Positions 1 through 12,402 of a stretch of 64,000 nucleotides of DNA are shown here, piece by piece (the stretch's first letter is position 1; each line of letters starts with the position of its first letter). Origin of the DNA: Deinandra increscens subsp. villosa. Taxonomy: Eukaryota; Streptophyta; Magnoliopsida; Asterales; Asteraceae. The stretch covers positions 21,332,396-21,396,395 of the forward strand of contig JBCNJP010000012.1 in the NCBI GenBank assembly GCA_039602395.1, in the 5' to 3' direction. The notes beneath the pieces were generated by a model. That model worked only from the letters and a program-made list of their open reading frames with translations, was not told the origin of the DNA and did not search any database. The position numbers and the translations under genes were made by a program.

Positions 1-317
1 ACAATCGAAAGAGTAAAAAAAATAATTTTTTATATAGCAACACTATACGCGTTTTAAAGATTAAAAAACGCTCGTTTTTATGGTGTAATTTTTTTATAAA
101 AATAATGTCGTCTCTAAAAGTTATGAAGGTTTAAAAAATATGGAGAATTTGATAAAAAGTCAAAAATACCCTTCCATCTTTTATTTTCTTTAATTTTTCT
201 CTCTAATTTACCCAGAAAATTTTTAAGCCATAGATCTTCATTTAATTGAAGATCTAATGGCTATAATTCCTTATTATCCTTCTTATCCAAACTAAACTTC
301 TCACAATAACCTCACCC
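1..317. other. AT-rich flank, no gene
   Basis: This stretch lies left of the duplicated block. I see no coding frame or recognisable family. It holds one imperfect inverted repeat at 226-262, with 9-bp core arms AGATCTTCA and TGAAGATCT at 232-240 and 247-255, which may be a MITE remnant. Confidence 0.4.
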
Positions 318-900
318 ATGGTTAATATATAATTTTAAATGACAAAAAGACCCAACGACTTGGAATAGATATGTGACGCCCACTCCCAGACTTGGCACTA
401 GGAGGGGTCACTCATCGGATTTACTCATGAACACGTGGCACAACAGAGATAAGCAGCGGAAAATTTAAAACTTTTATTTATAATATAAGCCAAGTACGTA
501 AAGTAACTGAGATAATTTACAATCTATCTATATAGCGACTAACTATATCCGTCTTTATTTATCTACAACTAGCCAGCACTTCCAACCGCTTCTCTAATAG
601 CTTGCCCGATCAGTCTCTTATCACGAGGGCTCCGCCCCTGCCTCCAGACGTCTCACCTAAACCTGACATACATATGGTTTTGGGAAAAGGTCAGCTTACG
701 CTGGTGAGTTCTACATTTTAAAAACATTACCTCGTTCGTGAGGTTTAAACCTTTGAACCTGCAAAATCCCTTTTTACAACATTTATCAAGTATAACACAT
801 AACAAGTCATACATAACATAACATCATAACCATACACGTTACTCTAGAAAACATCTACCCCCATAACCTTTAACTCCTATGACCTGAATTCCATACACCT

Positions 901-1150
901 CTATACCTTCTGGTCTCGAATACTGCTCAGGTGACTTTATCGGAAGCCCCCAACCTCAGTACCGACAACCGTTTCGTTTCTTCTATACCTTCCCGGTCTC
1001 GAAGACTGCTCAGGTGACTTCATCTGGAAGCACCCAACCATTCAGCAACGACAACCGTTCTACTTCTCCTATACCTTCCCGGTCTCGAAGACTGCTCAGG
1101 TGACTTCATCTGGAAGCACCCAACCATTCAGCAACGACAACCGTTCACGT
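901..1150. repeat. Three-copy minisatellite in LTR
   Basis: Three copies of an 82-86 bp unit start at 901, 983 and 1069, each with the core GGTCTCGAA and ACTGCTCAGGTGACTT. Copies 2 and 3 are almost identical and copy 1 is diverged. The same array is in the other LTR at about 6268-6517. A second short duplication (GTATACAGGATGTACCAGCG) follows at about 1319 and 1389. Confidence 0.85.
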
Positions 1151-2860
1151 AACCTTGACCCTCTTTAGACGTTCCATTCTATCGAACATCTCCTTAACCA
1201 CCACAGTACTACTACCCGCCCCTAGTTAGATATCCGACTGACTCAGGTGTGCTAATAAACATGATAATGTACTCATATACTGCAACAAGTGAACATCCCC
1301 CAATTTACCTAGGTGTATGTATACAGGATGTACCAGCGGTGTATCCTCCACACTTTCAATATACCGGGTAACTATACTACCATGCTTGTATACAGGATGT
1401 ACCAGCGGCGTATCCACCACATAATAATATAGCAAATGCACCACCTGTTCTCATATAATCATACATTCTCACTTGTGCGTTTATTAACAAACCCTTATCA
1501 TTTGGATACCTAGTTTCAAAGCAAATATAGCACATAACCCTAATAAGCATTTCATATGCATTATTCTAACATAACCATTTCATATGTATTACTAACACGT
1601 ATATACATTCATAAGTACCTTCACATATCATTTCAACAGTTCATCATTTCATCAATTTATCAGTTTAAGATAATCAAACTTTCATATAAAAGCATTTAAA
1701 TACTTTCCAATTAAACAGTTGGACATTATATGTATATCAGCCCGAAAACATTAAAGCGTTTAAAACATTTAAAAGTGGGCTCGCAGAACTCACCTTATCT
1801 CTTTACTCGTTAAACTCGGACAGAACCTCCGACAGAATCCTTCGGTTAACCTAATTCGCGTATCGTATGGCATTAACGCAAGGTTTAACATTATAAACAT
1901 ATCCTATGTTTATTTATCTCTTACATTATCTTAATAATGTCTAATTATTAAGGTTTACTTCTATTAAGGTCAAAATGACCAAAATACCCCTATAGGTATA
2001 TTATCTTCTTTTTATTGATAATTATGAAGATGCGCATTCCTATAAGTAGACACTCACTCCGGGATCGCCCAGTGTTGGGATGCCATTGCCCAGATGGGAT
2101 GGCGACACCCCCGCTATTGCCAGAAACCCCAGTGTACAGGTGTCTACCCTTCCGGTCCGCGCGAACTTCTAAATATCCGATTAACTCGGTATCTTAACTA
2201 CTTTATCATTTATCCATTTTAACCTCATATATATTATTATACATATAAACATAGTTCCATACCAAAATTCAAGTACCCATACCCTCCGGATTATTTTATA
2301 TTAAATAATCATAATTCAAAACCCTAATTTCATATATTTCTCGTTTCTTTATCAAAACTCATTTTCTTTTCAAACCAACTTAGGGTATCATCTATTATAA
2401 CATTTTATAATATACTTTAAAATATCTAAGCTTAATTCAAAATCGTTTGCTCAATTTGGGCAGAGTAACGTTATGAAAACCCTAATTTTGACCTGTTAAC
2501 AAAACGTTCACCAAACCTTTTCCAATTGTGAAATAAACTTAGGGCTTTCTTAAAACACATTAAATTAAGATTACCTACAAAAATTCAGACCCTAATTCCC
2601 ACCCGATTATCCAAATTTTACAAAACAAGCTCAAGAACCCTAATTTTAGCATAGTTTTAGAAAGCATACTTAGAAATCGAATTAGTCAAAACTGAAAGAG
2701 GTTATTGTTAAGCATACCAAATAAGGGGTGACTGCAGAAATTCGGCTTCTAACTCCTCTCCGATTGCTCGTATTGCTCCGACGAAGTTTCTGGTCCGGAA
2801 ATGGGGTTTTTGGGTTATAAATCACGAAATTGGCGAGTTATTCTGAGGATTCGGGGCTGC

Positions 2861-2868
2861 TATTTATA
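2861..2868 (-). promoter_or_regulatory. LTR TATA box (left copy)
   Basis: TATAAATA on the minus strand inside the LTR, about 870 bp from its U3 end, is the likely core promoter of the element. The same box is at 8229-8236 in the other LTR, the copy that would drive full-length transcription. Confidence 0.55.
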
Positions 2869-3735
2869 CTAGAGGGTGCGTCTTAGGCTGCTAACACGTC
2901 CCATGGTGACTCTTGGTCGAAATCTGCCACGAATTCGAAGTATCTTGGGCTGCAAGGGTGATTAACGTGGCTAAAATCGAACCTGTCATGTTTCTGCTGC
3001 AGCTGTGGCCCTCGCGTATCGCGCAGGGTGTCCAGGTGTGGCTCGCGATACGCGAGCCTGTGGTGTTCCGGACAGAATTTGGTTTTTGACACTTTTGGCC
3101 CTTCTACTTAGGTTTAGTGCATTTCTAGCCCCTAAACTTCTAACCTTTTATCATTGTATGTACTAACACATTAAGGGACATATTTCTAATAATTTATAAG
3201 GTTTCTAAGGCTCGGGATTCGTACGATAACATATATATACATATATATATATATTTTCTTTATTAATTGCTAAATTACGTTTTAGCCCCTCAAACTTTAC
3301 AATACTTATCATTTCACCTTATAAATCATATTAGGATATATTTTTACTATATTCTAAGCCCCGGATACTTATAATAATCATAGATACGTATAATATCCGT
3401 ATATGGTTATAACTTTACAATAATTACACTTTTAGTCCCTTTACTTTTCCGTTAACTATTAACACACGTAATTATACTTATATATCCATCAATTCACACA
3501 TGTCTCATTATATTATTCATATAAACATATATCCATCTCATACTTTACTTTCGTTAACGTTTAACACATCCGTTTATGCATATTTCATCACATAGGCCAT
3601 TAAACACGTATTTCTAGCACATGCAACTTATCTAAAGCATAGTCTTACCACATTTATCAATTAAGCTCACGTATTTATAATATAAACACGTATTTACTAT
3701 ACATATAATGTATCTGTGAAAATTGGGGTGTTACA

Positions 3736-3750
3736 ACTCTACCCCCCTTA
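3736..3750 (-). other. Polypurine tract
   Basis: A purine-rich run (TAAGGGGGGTAGAGT on the minus strand) abuts the 3' LTR start. This is where plus-strand DNA synthesis is primed in LTR elements. It confirms the minus orientation given by gag and the primer site. Confidence 0.85.
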
Positions 3751-4048
3751 AACAGGGTTTCGTCCTCGAAACCTGTTCCATTCCCATCTTAAACATTCAT
3801 TCTCAACTTTGCATAACATAACCATTCATAACTCATTTCATAACTCGGTAACATTTACTTTCGCGTCTTTGCATTTATCCTAAGGAAAACGTAACCCTAA
3901 GCTATCTACGGTAGCTTGTTTACGGGATCCTTGATAATGCTTTCACATTTTCGGCTACTTTCTAGAACATAAGTTCTAATATTCTAATTTCTAAGCATAC
4001 TGCAGCAAGCAATGGCACACATAACCTACTAAAGCAAATGAATAACGA

Positions 4049-5230
4049 TTATCTATAACTACACGAATTACCTGACGAGGTCTGAGGATCTCCTTCTATC
4101 ATCTCTAACATACCATATGCCCTCGCAGGAGCCGTTCTCGGACCCGTAGCATTCCCTGGGATGGCTCGAAGTGGTTTAGGGTTTAATACCAACTTAGGAC
4201 AGTTCATCCTAAGGTGTCCTGCTTCTCCGCATTCGTAACATTTCTTACGTTCTGGGCAATTTCCCGAGAAGTGACCTTCCTTGCCGCACGTATAACATGT
4301 AGATGTTCCTGACCTGCATTCTCCAAAATGATTCTTCTTGCATTTGTGGCACCTCGGCTTGTCGTCTTTCGAATGATCCTTCGCCTTCTTGTGATGATTC
4401 CCGTTGTCCTTCCTTGAAATTGTTTCTGACTCCGACTCCTTCCTTTTTGCTCCTTCCGGTCTGCCGTTCGCGCCGAACATCTCGCTGTAGAGATTGGAAC
4501 TTAAATTCACCGTCGCCTTGAATGTCTTTGGTTCAGTCGCCTTGATCAACACCCTAACTCTACTCGGAAATCCCTGCACGTAACGCTTCACCCTCTCAGC
4601 TTCGGGAGTGACTAAGGTAGGTAGCAGCCTCGCCATCGCGTTGAACTTTGAAGTGTATTCCCGGTGCGTCATGTTCCCAGCTTCTAACGTCAGAAAACTC
4701 CTCTCCAGTTGCTCCAGCTCACCTTTAGGGCAGAAATCTTCTAAAACTAACCTCTTCAGATCGTTCCACTTCATTGCAGCAATAGCTCCTTCTTCTTCCG
4801 TCTGTTTGATCATCCCCCACCAGTGCAATGCTTCTGAGACAAACGAGTGGGCAGCATACTTCACGGCTTGGTTCTCACTACACTCACTAATCTCTATGAC
4901 CGCTTCCATCTCATGAATCCACTGGAACGTAGCTAACGCATCTTGATTACCGTCGAACAAAGGAGGTCTACAACCACTAAACGATTTAAACGAACATCCT
5001 ACTCTAGGTTGTGGAGCTCCGGCACCTCTTCCTGCAGCTCCACCAGCTCCACGGGCTCCACTAGCACCAATTCTCGCAGCTCCTTGAAGTTGAATTAATA
5101 AACCAGGTAGTGTCGTCTGCATTAAGCGTGTCATCTCTGCCACCATAGCCGCTCTCTGCTCGTTAGTGAATGCATTAGCTCCGTCGTTATTCTCGGGTTC
5201 CGCACTCGCACGATCGCCTCTTGCAGCCAT
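4049..5230 (-). CDS. Retrotransposon Gag polyprotein
   Basis: A 393-aa Gag, the structural protein that forms the virus-like particle and binds element RNA. An acidic, Ala/Gly-rich N-terminus leads into a Retrotrans_gag domain (roughly residues 90-220, around TFQWIHEMEAVIEISE and ALHWWGMI). A Lys/Glu-rich linker follows, then zinc-binding knuckles near the C-terminus: an incomplete CxxC...C at about 293-304 and two full CX2CX4HX4C knuckles (CYTCGKEGHFSGNC and CYECGEAGHLRMNC, about 310-345). The frame is open and ends with a normal stop; no protease domain follows. The start is the first ATG, about 490 bp downstream of the primer site. It probably acts together with a helper element's enzymes, which is an inference. 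Confidence 0.9.
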   Translation of the reverse strand: MAARGDRASAEPENNDGANAFTNEQRAAMVAEMTRLMQTTLPGLLIQLQGAARIGASGARGAGGAAGRGAGAPQPRVGCSFKSFSGCRPPLFDGNQDALATFQWIHEMEAVIEISECSENQAVKYAAHSFVSEALHWWGMIKQTEEEGAIAAMKWNDLKRLVLEDFCPKGELEQLERSFLTLEAGNMTHREYTSKFNAMARLLPTLVTPEAERVKRYVQGFPSRVRVLIKATEPKTFKATVNLSSNLYSEMFGANGRPEGAKRKESESETISRKDNGNHHKKAKDHSKDDKPRCHKCKKNHFGECRSGTSTCYTCGKEGHFSGNCPERKKCYECGEAGHLRMNCPKLVLNPKPLRAIPGNATGPRTAPARAYGMLEMIEGDPQTSSGNSCSYR

Positions 5231-5723
5231 TTCCAGATCCTAATTTAAGATGGATGACATTTCAGAATTTGTGTGACGTAGAGTTTCCAAATTTTGAATT
5301 CATGATAAGTATATAAGTGCAGGATCCGATACAATTATATATTTATGATGCGCTCAAAACCCAGTTACTTCTAGCACACAATTCCCTAATGTCCACATCT
5401 CGCCTCTCTATCTTCATTCGCAACTCAAACTGATTCCTAGATTACATTTCTAAACGTTCCTCTTCTTCTTGCACTTGGCAACACAACGGTTAGTACTTAT
5501 GGTCTATTTACATGGAAAATGCCAAATTGCAGTAGCTAATTGCAATCGTGTATTTTCCATATACGCATACCGCAAGTCCCACTTATTATGTTCCTTATGC
5601 ATATTCGTCCTTACGGGCACAAGCTATCCTGACTGGCATCTACATTCTTATCTCAACTTACTCTACCTGGAGTCCTAGTTTAAGTTTAGATACCGCGCTT
5701 GTACCTAAATCTCTTAAACCAAG

Positions 5724-5735
5724 GCTCTGATACCA
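5724..5735 (-). other. Primer binding site, tRNA-iMet
   Basis: TGGTATCAGAGC on the minus strand is the complement of the 3' end of plant initiator tRNA-Met. It lies 3 nt inside the 5' LTR border (5739), the expected place for minus-strand priming. Confidence 0.93.
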
Positions 5736-5738
5736 ACT

Positions 5739-8700
5739 TGTGACGCCCACTCCCAGACTTGGCACTAGGAGGGGTCACTCATCGGATTTACTCATGAACA
5801 CGTGGCACAACAGAGATAAGCAGCGGAAAATTTAAAACTTTTATTTATAATATAAGCCAAGTACGTAAAGTAACTGAGATAATTTACAATCTATCTATAT
5901 AGCGACTAACTATATCCGTCTTTATTTATCTACAACTAGCCAGCACTTCCAACCGCTTCTCTAATAGCTTGCCCGATCAGTCTCTTATCACGAGGGCTCC
6001 GCCCCTGCCTCCAGACGTCTCACCTAAACCTGACATACATATGGTTTTGGGAAAAGGTCAGCTTACGCTGGTGAGTTCTACATTTTAAAAACATTACCTC
6101 GTTCGTGAGGTTTAAACCTTTGAACCTGCAAAATCCCTTTTTACAACATTTATCAAGTATAACACATAACAAGTCATACATAACATAACATCATAACCAT
6201 ACACGTTACTCTAGAAAACATCTACCCCCATAACCTTTAACTCCTATGACCTGAATTCCATACACCTCTATACCTTCTGGTCTCGAATACTGCTCAGGTG
6301 ACTTTATCGGAAGCCCCCAACCTCAGTACCGACAACCGTTTCGTTTCTTCTATACCTTCCCGGTCTCGAAGACTGCTCAGGTGACTTCATCTGGAAGCAC
6401 CCAACCATTCAGCAACGACAACCGTTCTACTTCTCCTATACCTTCCCGGTCTCGAAGACTGCTCAGGTGACTTCATCTGGAAGCACCCAACCATTCAGCA
6501 ACGACAACCGTTCACGTAACCTTGACCCTCTTTAGACGTTCCATTCTATCGAACATCTCCTTAACCACCACAGTACTACTACCCGCCCCTAGTTAGATAT
6601 CCGACTGACTCAGGTGTGCTAATAAACATGATAATGTACTCATATACTGCAACAAGTGAACATCCCCCAATTTACCTAGGTGTATGTATACAGGATGTAC
6701 CAGCGGCGTATCCTCCACACTTTCAATATACCGGGTAACTATACTACCATGCTTGTATACAGGATGTACCAGCGGCGTATCCACCACATAATAATATAGC
6801 AAATGCACCACCTGTTCTCATATAATCATACATTCTCACTTGTGCGTTTATTAACAAACCCTTATCATTTGGATACCTAGTTTCAAAGCAAATATAGCAC
6901 ATAACCCTAATAAGCATTTCATATGCATTATTCTAACATAACCATTTCATATGTATTACTAACACGTATATACATTCATAAGTACATTCACATATCATTT
7001 CAACAGTTCATCATTTCATCAATTTATCAGTTTAAGATAATCAAACTTTCATATAAAAGCATTTAAATACTTTCCAATTAAACAGTTGAACATTATATGT
7101 ATATCAGCCCGAAAACATTAAAGCGTTTAAAACATTTAAAAGTGGGCTCGCAGAACTCACCTTATCTCTTTACTCGTTAAACTCGGACAGAACCTCCGAC
7201 AGAATCCTTCGGTTAACCTAATTCGCGTATCGTATGGCATTAACGCAAGGTTTAACATTATAAACATATCCTATGTTTATTTATCTCTTACATTATCTTA
7301 ATAATGTCTAATTATTAAGGTTTACTTCTATTAAGGTCAAAATGACCAAAATACCCCTATAGGTATATTATCTTCTTTTTATTGATAATTATGAAGACGC
7401 GCATTCCTATAAGTAGACACTCACTCCGGGATCGCCCAGTGTTGGGATGCCATTGCCCAGATGGGATGGCGACACCCCCGCTATTGCCAGAAACCCCAGT
7501 GTACAGGTGTCTACCCTTCCGGTCCGCGCGAACTTCTAAATATCCGATTAACTCGGTATCTTAACTACTTTATCATTTATCCATTTTAACCTCATATATA
7601 CTTATTATACATATAAACATAGTTCCATACCAAAATTCAAGTACCCATACCCTCCGGATTATTTTATATTAAATAATCATAATTCAAAACCCTAATTTCA
7701 TATATTTCTCGTTTCTTTATCAAAACTCATTTTCTTTTCAAACCAACTTAGGGTATCATCTATTATAACATTTTATAATATACTTTAAAATATCTAAGCT
7801 TAATTCAAAATCGTTTGCTCAATTTGGGCAGAGTAACGTTATGAAAACCCTAATTTTGACCTGTTAACAAAACGTTCACCAAACCTTTTCCAATTGTGAA
7901 ATAAACTTAGGGCTTTCTTAAAACACATTAAATTAAGATTACCTACAAAAATTCAGACCCTAATTCCCACCCGATTATCCAAATTTTACAAAACAAGCTC
8001 AAGAACCCTAATTTTAGCATAGTTTTAGAAAGCATACTTAGAAATCGAATTAGTCAAAACTGAAAGAGGTTATTGTTAAGCATACCAAATAAGGGGTGAC
8101 TGCAGAAATTCGGCTTCTAACTCCTCTCCGATTGCTCGTATTGCTCCGACGAAGTTTCTGGTCCGGAAATGGGGTTTTTGGGTTATAAATCACGAAATTG
8201 GCGAGTTATTCTGAGGATTCGGGGCTGCTATTTATACTAGAGGGTGCGTCTTAGGCTGCTAACACGTCCCATGGTGACTCTTGGTCGAAATCTGCCACGA
8301 ATTCGAAGTATCTTGGGCTGCAAGGGTGATTAACGTGGCTAAAATCGAACCTGTCATGTTTCTGCTGCAGCTGTGGCCCTCGCGTACCGCGCAGGGTGTC
8401 CAGGTGTGGCTCGCGATACGCGAGCCTGTGGTGTTCCGGACAGAATTTGGTTTTTGACACTTTTAGCTCTTCTACTTAGGTTTAGTGCATTTCTAGCCCC
8501 TAAACTTCTAACCTTTTATCATTGTATGTACTAACACATTAAGGGACATATTTCTAATAATTTATAAGGTTTCTAAGGCTCGGGATTCGTACGATAACAT
8601 ATATATACATATATATATATATTTTCTTTATTAATTGCTAAATTACGTTTTAGCCCCTCAAACTTTACAATACTTATCATTTCACCTTATAAATCATATT

Positions 8701-9103
8701 AGGATATATTTTTACTATATTCTAAGCCCCGGATACTTATAATAATCATAGATACGTATAATATCCGTATATGTTTATAACTTTACAATAATTACACTTT
8801 TAGTCCCTTTACTTTTCCGTTAACTATTAACACACGTAATTATACTTATATATCCATCAATTCACACATGTCTCATTATATTATTCATATAAACATATAT
8901 CCATCTCATACTTTACTTTCGTTAACGTTTAACACATCCGTTTATGCATATTTCATCACATAGGCCATTAAACACGTATTTCTAGCACATGCAACTTATC
9001 TAAAGCATAGTCTTACCACATTTATCAATTAAGCTCACGTATCTATAATATAAACACGTATTTACTATACATATAATGTATCTGTGAAAATTGGGGTGTT
9101 ACA
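5739..9103 (-). repeat. 5' LTR of gag-only element
   Basis: Right LTR, the 5' LTR in element orientation, 3365 bp and nearly identical to 372-3735. Differences I saw include T/C changes near 1340/6707 and 2032/7399, an extra C near 7602, and a T to C change at about 8387 that breaks one half of the GCGTATCGC motif. It holds the promoter for the full element transcript (TATA box at 8229-8236). Confidence 0.93.
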
Positions 9104-9356
9104 AGATATGGGTCAATCAAAGAAAGCGACCCTGCTAGCTTCCTCTAAGCTTCATCCACCTGACTTCTTTTACCTTTATACAACACTATTTATATCCTAA
9201 TGCAATGGTTAAAGGCCACAATTATCTATCTCTTTTCCTTATATAGTTGCTTTCTTTCTTAATAACATATACGTACACACTTGATCTTAACTGCATCCTT
9301 CCACATAAAAAAAAGGTGTTATAAGATCATTAATTCCGCTCATGATAGCATCGACA

Positions 9357-10941
9357 ATGTCGGATGGGAAAAAATGTCATTCACCAACGCCATCACATGC
9401 CAGGAAATACAAATTGGATTCCTCCTCAGGTGAGTTAATTGATTTGTTAGTTTCACCTAATTTTACAACTTAAGTGAAGTGTATGTGATGATGTTCTGAG
9501 ACATTTAAATGTCTTGTTGTATGTTTCCAGGAGTTTTGAAGATATTACTACTTGTCTTGTTTGCGGAGTTTTATGCATGGGCTTATCAAACAACTCTCCC
9601 TCCACCAGCCAGGAAGTTGGGATCTCCAGATGGTCTTCCTCTTACCTCCCCAAGGATAAAACTTCGTGATGGAAGACATTTATCATATAAAGAATATGGT
9701 GTTCCAAAAGATGTAGCCAGATCTAAAATAGTATACGTCCACTACTTCGACTGTAGCAAGTACCAGGATCCTTTTGCATTTTTCAGCCTCACCGGTATGG
9801 CTTCTTCGATTCCTAGCTCCATCTAATTCATTTCATGTGGTAGTTGTGTGAGTAATTACATTAATTAATTGATCCTCCTAATCTCTACCGGCCGTTATCG
9901 AAGAACTTGGAGTGTACATTGTTGCATTAGATCGGCCTGGTTATGGAGAAAGTGATGCGGACCCCAAGCGAACTGTAAAAAGCTTAGCACTAGATATCGA
10001 GGAGCTTGCTGATGAGTTGAATCTGGGAGAGCGATTCTATGTAGCCGGATACTCTATGGGTGGTGAAGTCATATGGTCATGTCTAAAATTCATCCCTCAC
10101 AGGTCTGTTTTATACATAAAACCAAGTAGCTACTCTTATATGTTCAAAAGAATCACTATAATATTTAACGGTTCTATATATTTCTGTTGGAATAAAACAG
10201 GCTTCGAGGGGCGGTTCTTATTTCTCCTACCGTCAATTACTGGTGGCATAACCTACCTTCCAACTTAACCAACGAAGCATATTCTCGGCAGCTTCAACAG
10301 GATCAATGGTCTTTGCGAGTAGCTCACTACCTACCGTGGCTCACCTACTGGTGGAACACTCAATCATGGTTTCCTGGTTTTTCTGTAATTACACAAAACC
10401 CTGCGGTTTTTTCTCCCGGAGACATTGAAGTAGCAGCAAAGCTAAATGCTATGATCACAGACTCAAATCTGGTACCATCTCTTTAGCATCTTGGTCTCAA
10501 AAGTCGCATATAATTAATAACACATTTTCTTAATTTACCGGTTATAAATGAAAGTATGCTAAAATATATCCAAGTAAATTATACATTTATACATATGCTT
10601 ATCTAGTACTCTTCTTCTGTGTCATGAAGGCAGAGTTGATGAAAACCCAACCAAGGCTACAAGGAGAATTCGAGTCCATCCATCGTGACATGAATATTGG
10701 ATGTGGTAAGTGGCAATTTGATCCACTCGATCTTGAAAACCCATTTCAAAAGAGCAATGGATCCGTTCACTTATGGATGGGTGATGATGATAGGATTGTG
10801 CCGGTGACACTGCAACGTTATATAGCCCAACAACTTGGATGGATCAAGTATCATGAGGTTGTTGGTGGAGGTCACACGTTTGCCTTTGCGGATGGCGTGG
10901 GCAATGATATTCTTAAAGCGCTTCTTAAGGTTAAGGAATAG
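9357..10941 (+). pseudogene. Alpha/beta-hydrolase pseudogene, copy A
   Basis: Copy A of a plant membrane-anchored alpha/beta-hydrolase-fold gene. By alignment with copy B the exons are 9357-9429, 9531-9794, 9891-10102, 10201-10471 and 10630-10941. Two lesions are visible. An extra T in a T-run at 9779-9783 shifts the frame in exon 2. An A to C change at 9889 destroys the AG acceptor of intron 2 (CCG where copy B has CAG). The GYSMGGE nucleophile motif in exon 3 and the C-terminal Asp and His motifs survive, so decay is recent. The oxyanion motif reads VHYFD. A gag-only retrotransposon lies 253 bp upstream of the ATG and would separate it from its promoter. A truncated transcript remains possible. 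Confidence 0.85.
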
Positions 10942-11126
10942 GTTTAGTATAGATGTTTTTTTAAAGTAAATTGTTGGTTGCTTAATTTATTATTTCTTTG
11001 TTCTTGAGGATGTATGAAAATTGTATTTATTATTTTTTATTCTTTTATAATGAAAATATATTACATTGTATATATATACAATCTCAAACATTACCTATGG
11101 TTTTGTGCCATGCTCCAAAAAATCTG

Positions 11127-11130
<4 letters not shown>

Positions 11131-11169
<39 letters not shown>
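11131..11169. repeat. (TA)n microsatellite
   Basis: Simple TA repeat of about 39 bp inside the Helitron, close to its 5' end. Confidence 0.95.
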
Positions 11170-11172
<3 letters not shown>

Positions 11173-11310
11173 GTTCCATAGAATAGCACATGTAGCCCTC
11201 CAGTTCTGCCGGTTTAGTGTCTCCTTTCTAAACTCACAATCTCGGGTTCGATTATGTGCCCTCTCTCATTATTTTCAAATAGGCTTTGTTTTTAATTAAG
11301 CCGTGAACCT

Positions 11311-12402
11311 GTGGGACCCTGGAAGAGTAAGGTCTATGAAATGCTACATGTGATGGTGAGTGTGAAATCAAGACGGGTCCCAGGTGCCATGACAGATGAG
11401 GAGCTTTTCTCCAATGAACAAGGAGAAATTGAAAATGGAGTTGACCATGATGAATATGATGATGTTTTGACACCTGAAGAAAAGAGGCAATTGAATTCCG
11501 CTCTTAAAATGGGGAACTCTGAAAATGTTTGTGATGATGAAGAACCAACCCATCATGAAAATAGTGATTCGGTTTCGTTTGAGAACTCTGAATCCAATGC
11601 TAAGGATAAGAAAAGTTGGTTTGGTTGGAACAAAAAGGGTTCTAAAAACAATGATCCTGAAGATTCCAAGATTCTAAAAAAGTTTTCAAGTCATCTGAAA
11701 CTTTAGCAGATGACAGCAATGGTGAGTCTATGAAAGGGAGAGATAAGAGTGTTAAAAAGAAAAAGAAAAAAGGATCAACAACAGATCTTAAGCATGAAAG
11801 TGAGTACAAAAAGGGGTTGAGACCCGTTCTTTGGTTAACACCGGATTTCCCTTTGAAAACAAATGAGCTTGTGCCACTACTCGACATCTTAGCTAATAAG
11901 GTGAAGGCCATTAGGAGATTAAGGGAGCTTTTAACCACTAAACTACCTACCGGTACCTTCCCTGTCAAGGTACCTTTTTTTTTTAATTATATCATTTCAT
12001 TTAAGTTGTTTCACAAACCATTGTCAAATTTAAGATAAAATAGATATATGTATGTGAGTACAGATTGCGGTTCCAATCGTACGAACAGTAAGAGTACTTG
12101 TAACATTTACATAGTTTGAGGAGCTACAAAGTGCATCAGAAGAATTTTCAACACCGCTCTCGAGCCCAACTCACTTCCAAGATTCAAAATCTAAAGAAGG
12201 TGAGGGGTCAACATCATGGATCTCATGGATGAAGGGGACCCGTGGTGACAACACACCAGCAGACTACACATGGGTTGATGCGAATGAGAAGAAACGTCGG
12301 ATGAAGGCCAAGAAAGGCAAGACTAGGAAACACAAGAAGAAATCTGCAGCAGATAGAAGCGGTGAAAATGGTTCACGGCAGATGAGCAAAGATTTGGAGT
12401 GA
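11311..12402 (+). pseudogene. Captured ANKRD13-like gene fragment
   Basis: 3' part of a gene for an ankyrin-repeat protein of the ANKRD13 / GPCR-chaperone type, captured by the Helitron. The first segment (11311-11969) covers an acidic linker and the conserved block PVLWLTPDFPLKTNELVPLL and ILANKVKAIRRLRELL. An intron follows (11970-12063, GT-AG), then an exon (12064-12402) with the IVRTVRVLVTF motif and a Lys/Arg-rich C-terminus ending in a TGA. The N-terminal ankyrin repeats are missing. Two lesions are visible: a frameshift in the A-run near 11680-11690, and an in-frame TAG at 12112-12114 where relatives carry Lys. The kept intron shows DNA-level capture, not retroposition. Confidence 0.8.

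Larger units (their letters stand above)
372..3735 (-). repeat. 3' LTR of gag-only element
   Basis: Left LTR, which is the 3' LTR in element orientation. On the minus strand it starts TGTAACACCCC and ends GGGCGTCACA, giving TG...CA termini. It holds a tandem repeat (901-1150), a U3 TATA box (2861-2868), several telo-box-like AACCCTAA motifs (about 2319-2645) and a paired GCGTATCGC/GCGATACGC motif (3014-3053). Short ORFs inside it have no coding support. Confidence 0.93.
372..9103 (-). mobile_element. Gag-only LTR retrotransposon (TR-GAG type)
   Basis: This is a complete 8.73 kb LTR element in minus orientation with two LTRs of about 3364 and 3365 bp, a tRNA-iMet primer site, a polypurine tract and a 5-bp TSD. 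The internal region is only about 2.0 kb and codes for gag alone; no protease, RT, RNase H or integrase is present. That matches the terminal-repeat-with-GAG (TR-GAG) class of non-autonomous elements. The zinc-knuckle gag and iMet primer fit a Ty3/Gypsy origin, which is an inference. I noted about ten substitutions and one 1-bp indel between the LTRs, so the insertion is young. It sits about 250 bp upstream of the hydrolase pseudogene start codon. Confidence 0.92.
367..9108. other. 5-bp target site duplication AGATA
   Basis: AGATA occurs at 367-371 and again at 9104-9108, directly flanking the LTR element. A 5-bp TSD is what LTR-retrotransposon integrases leave. Copy B of the duplication has a single AGATA at 17949-17953 in the same context, which confirms the pre-insertion sequence. 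Confidence 0.93.

Noticed and set aside
2883..3092. 69-codon minus-strand ORF repeated at 8251-8460
   Set aside because: It sits in U3 of the LTR upstream of the TATA box and covers the GCGTATCGC palindrome; it is regulatory DNA, not a gene.
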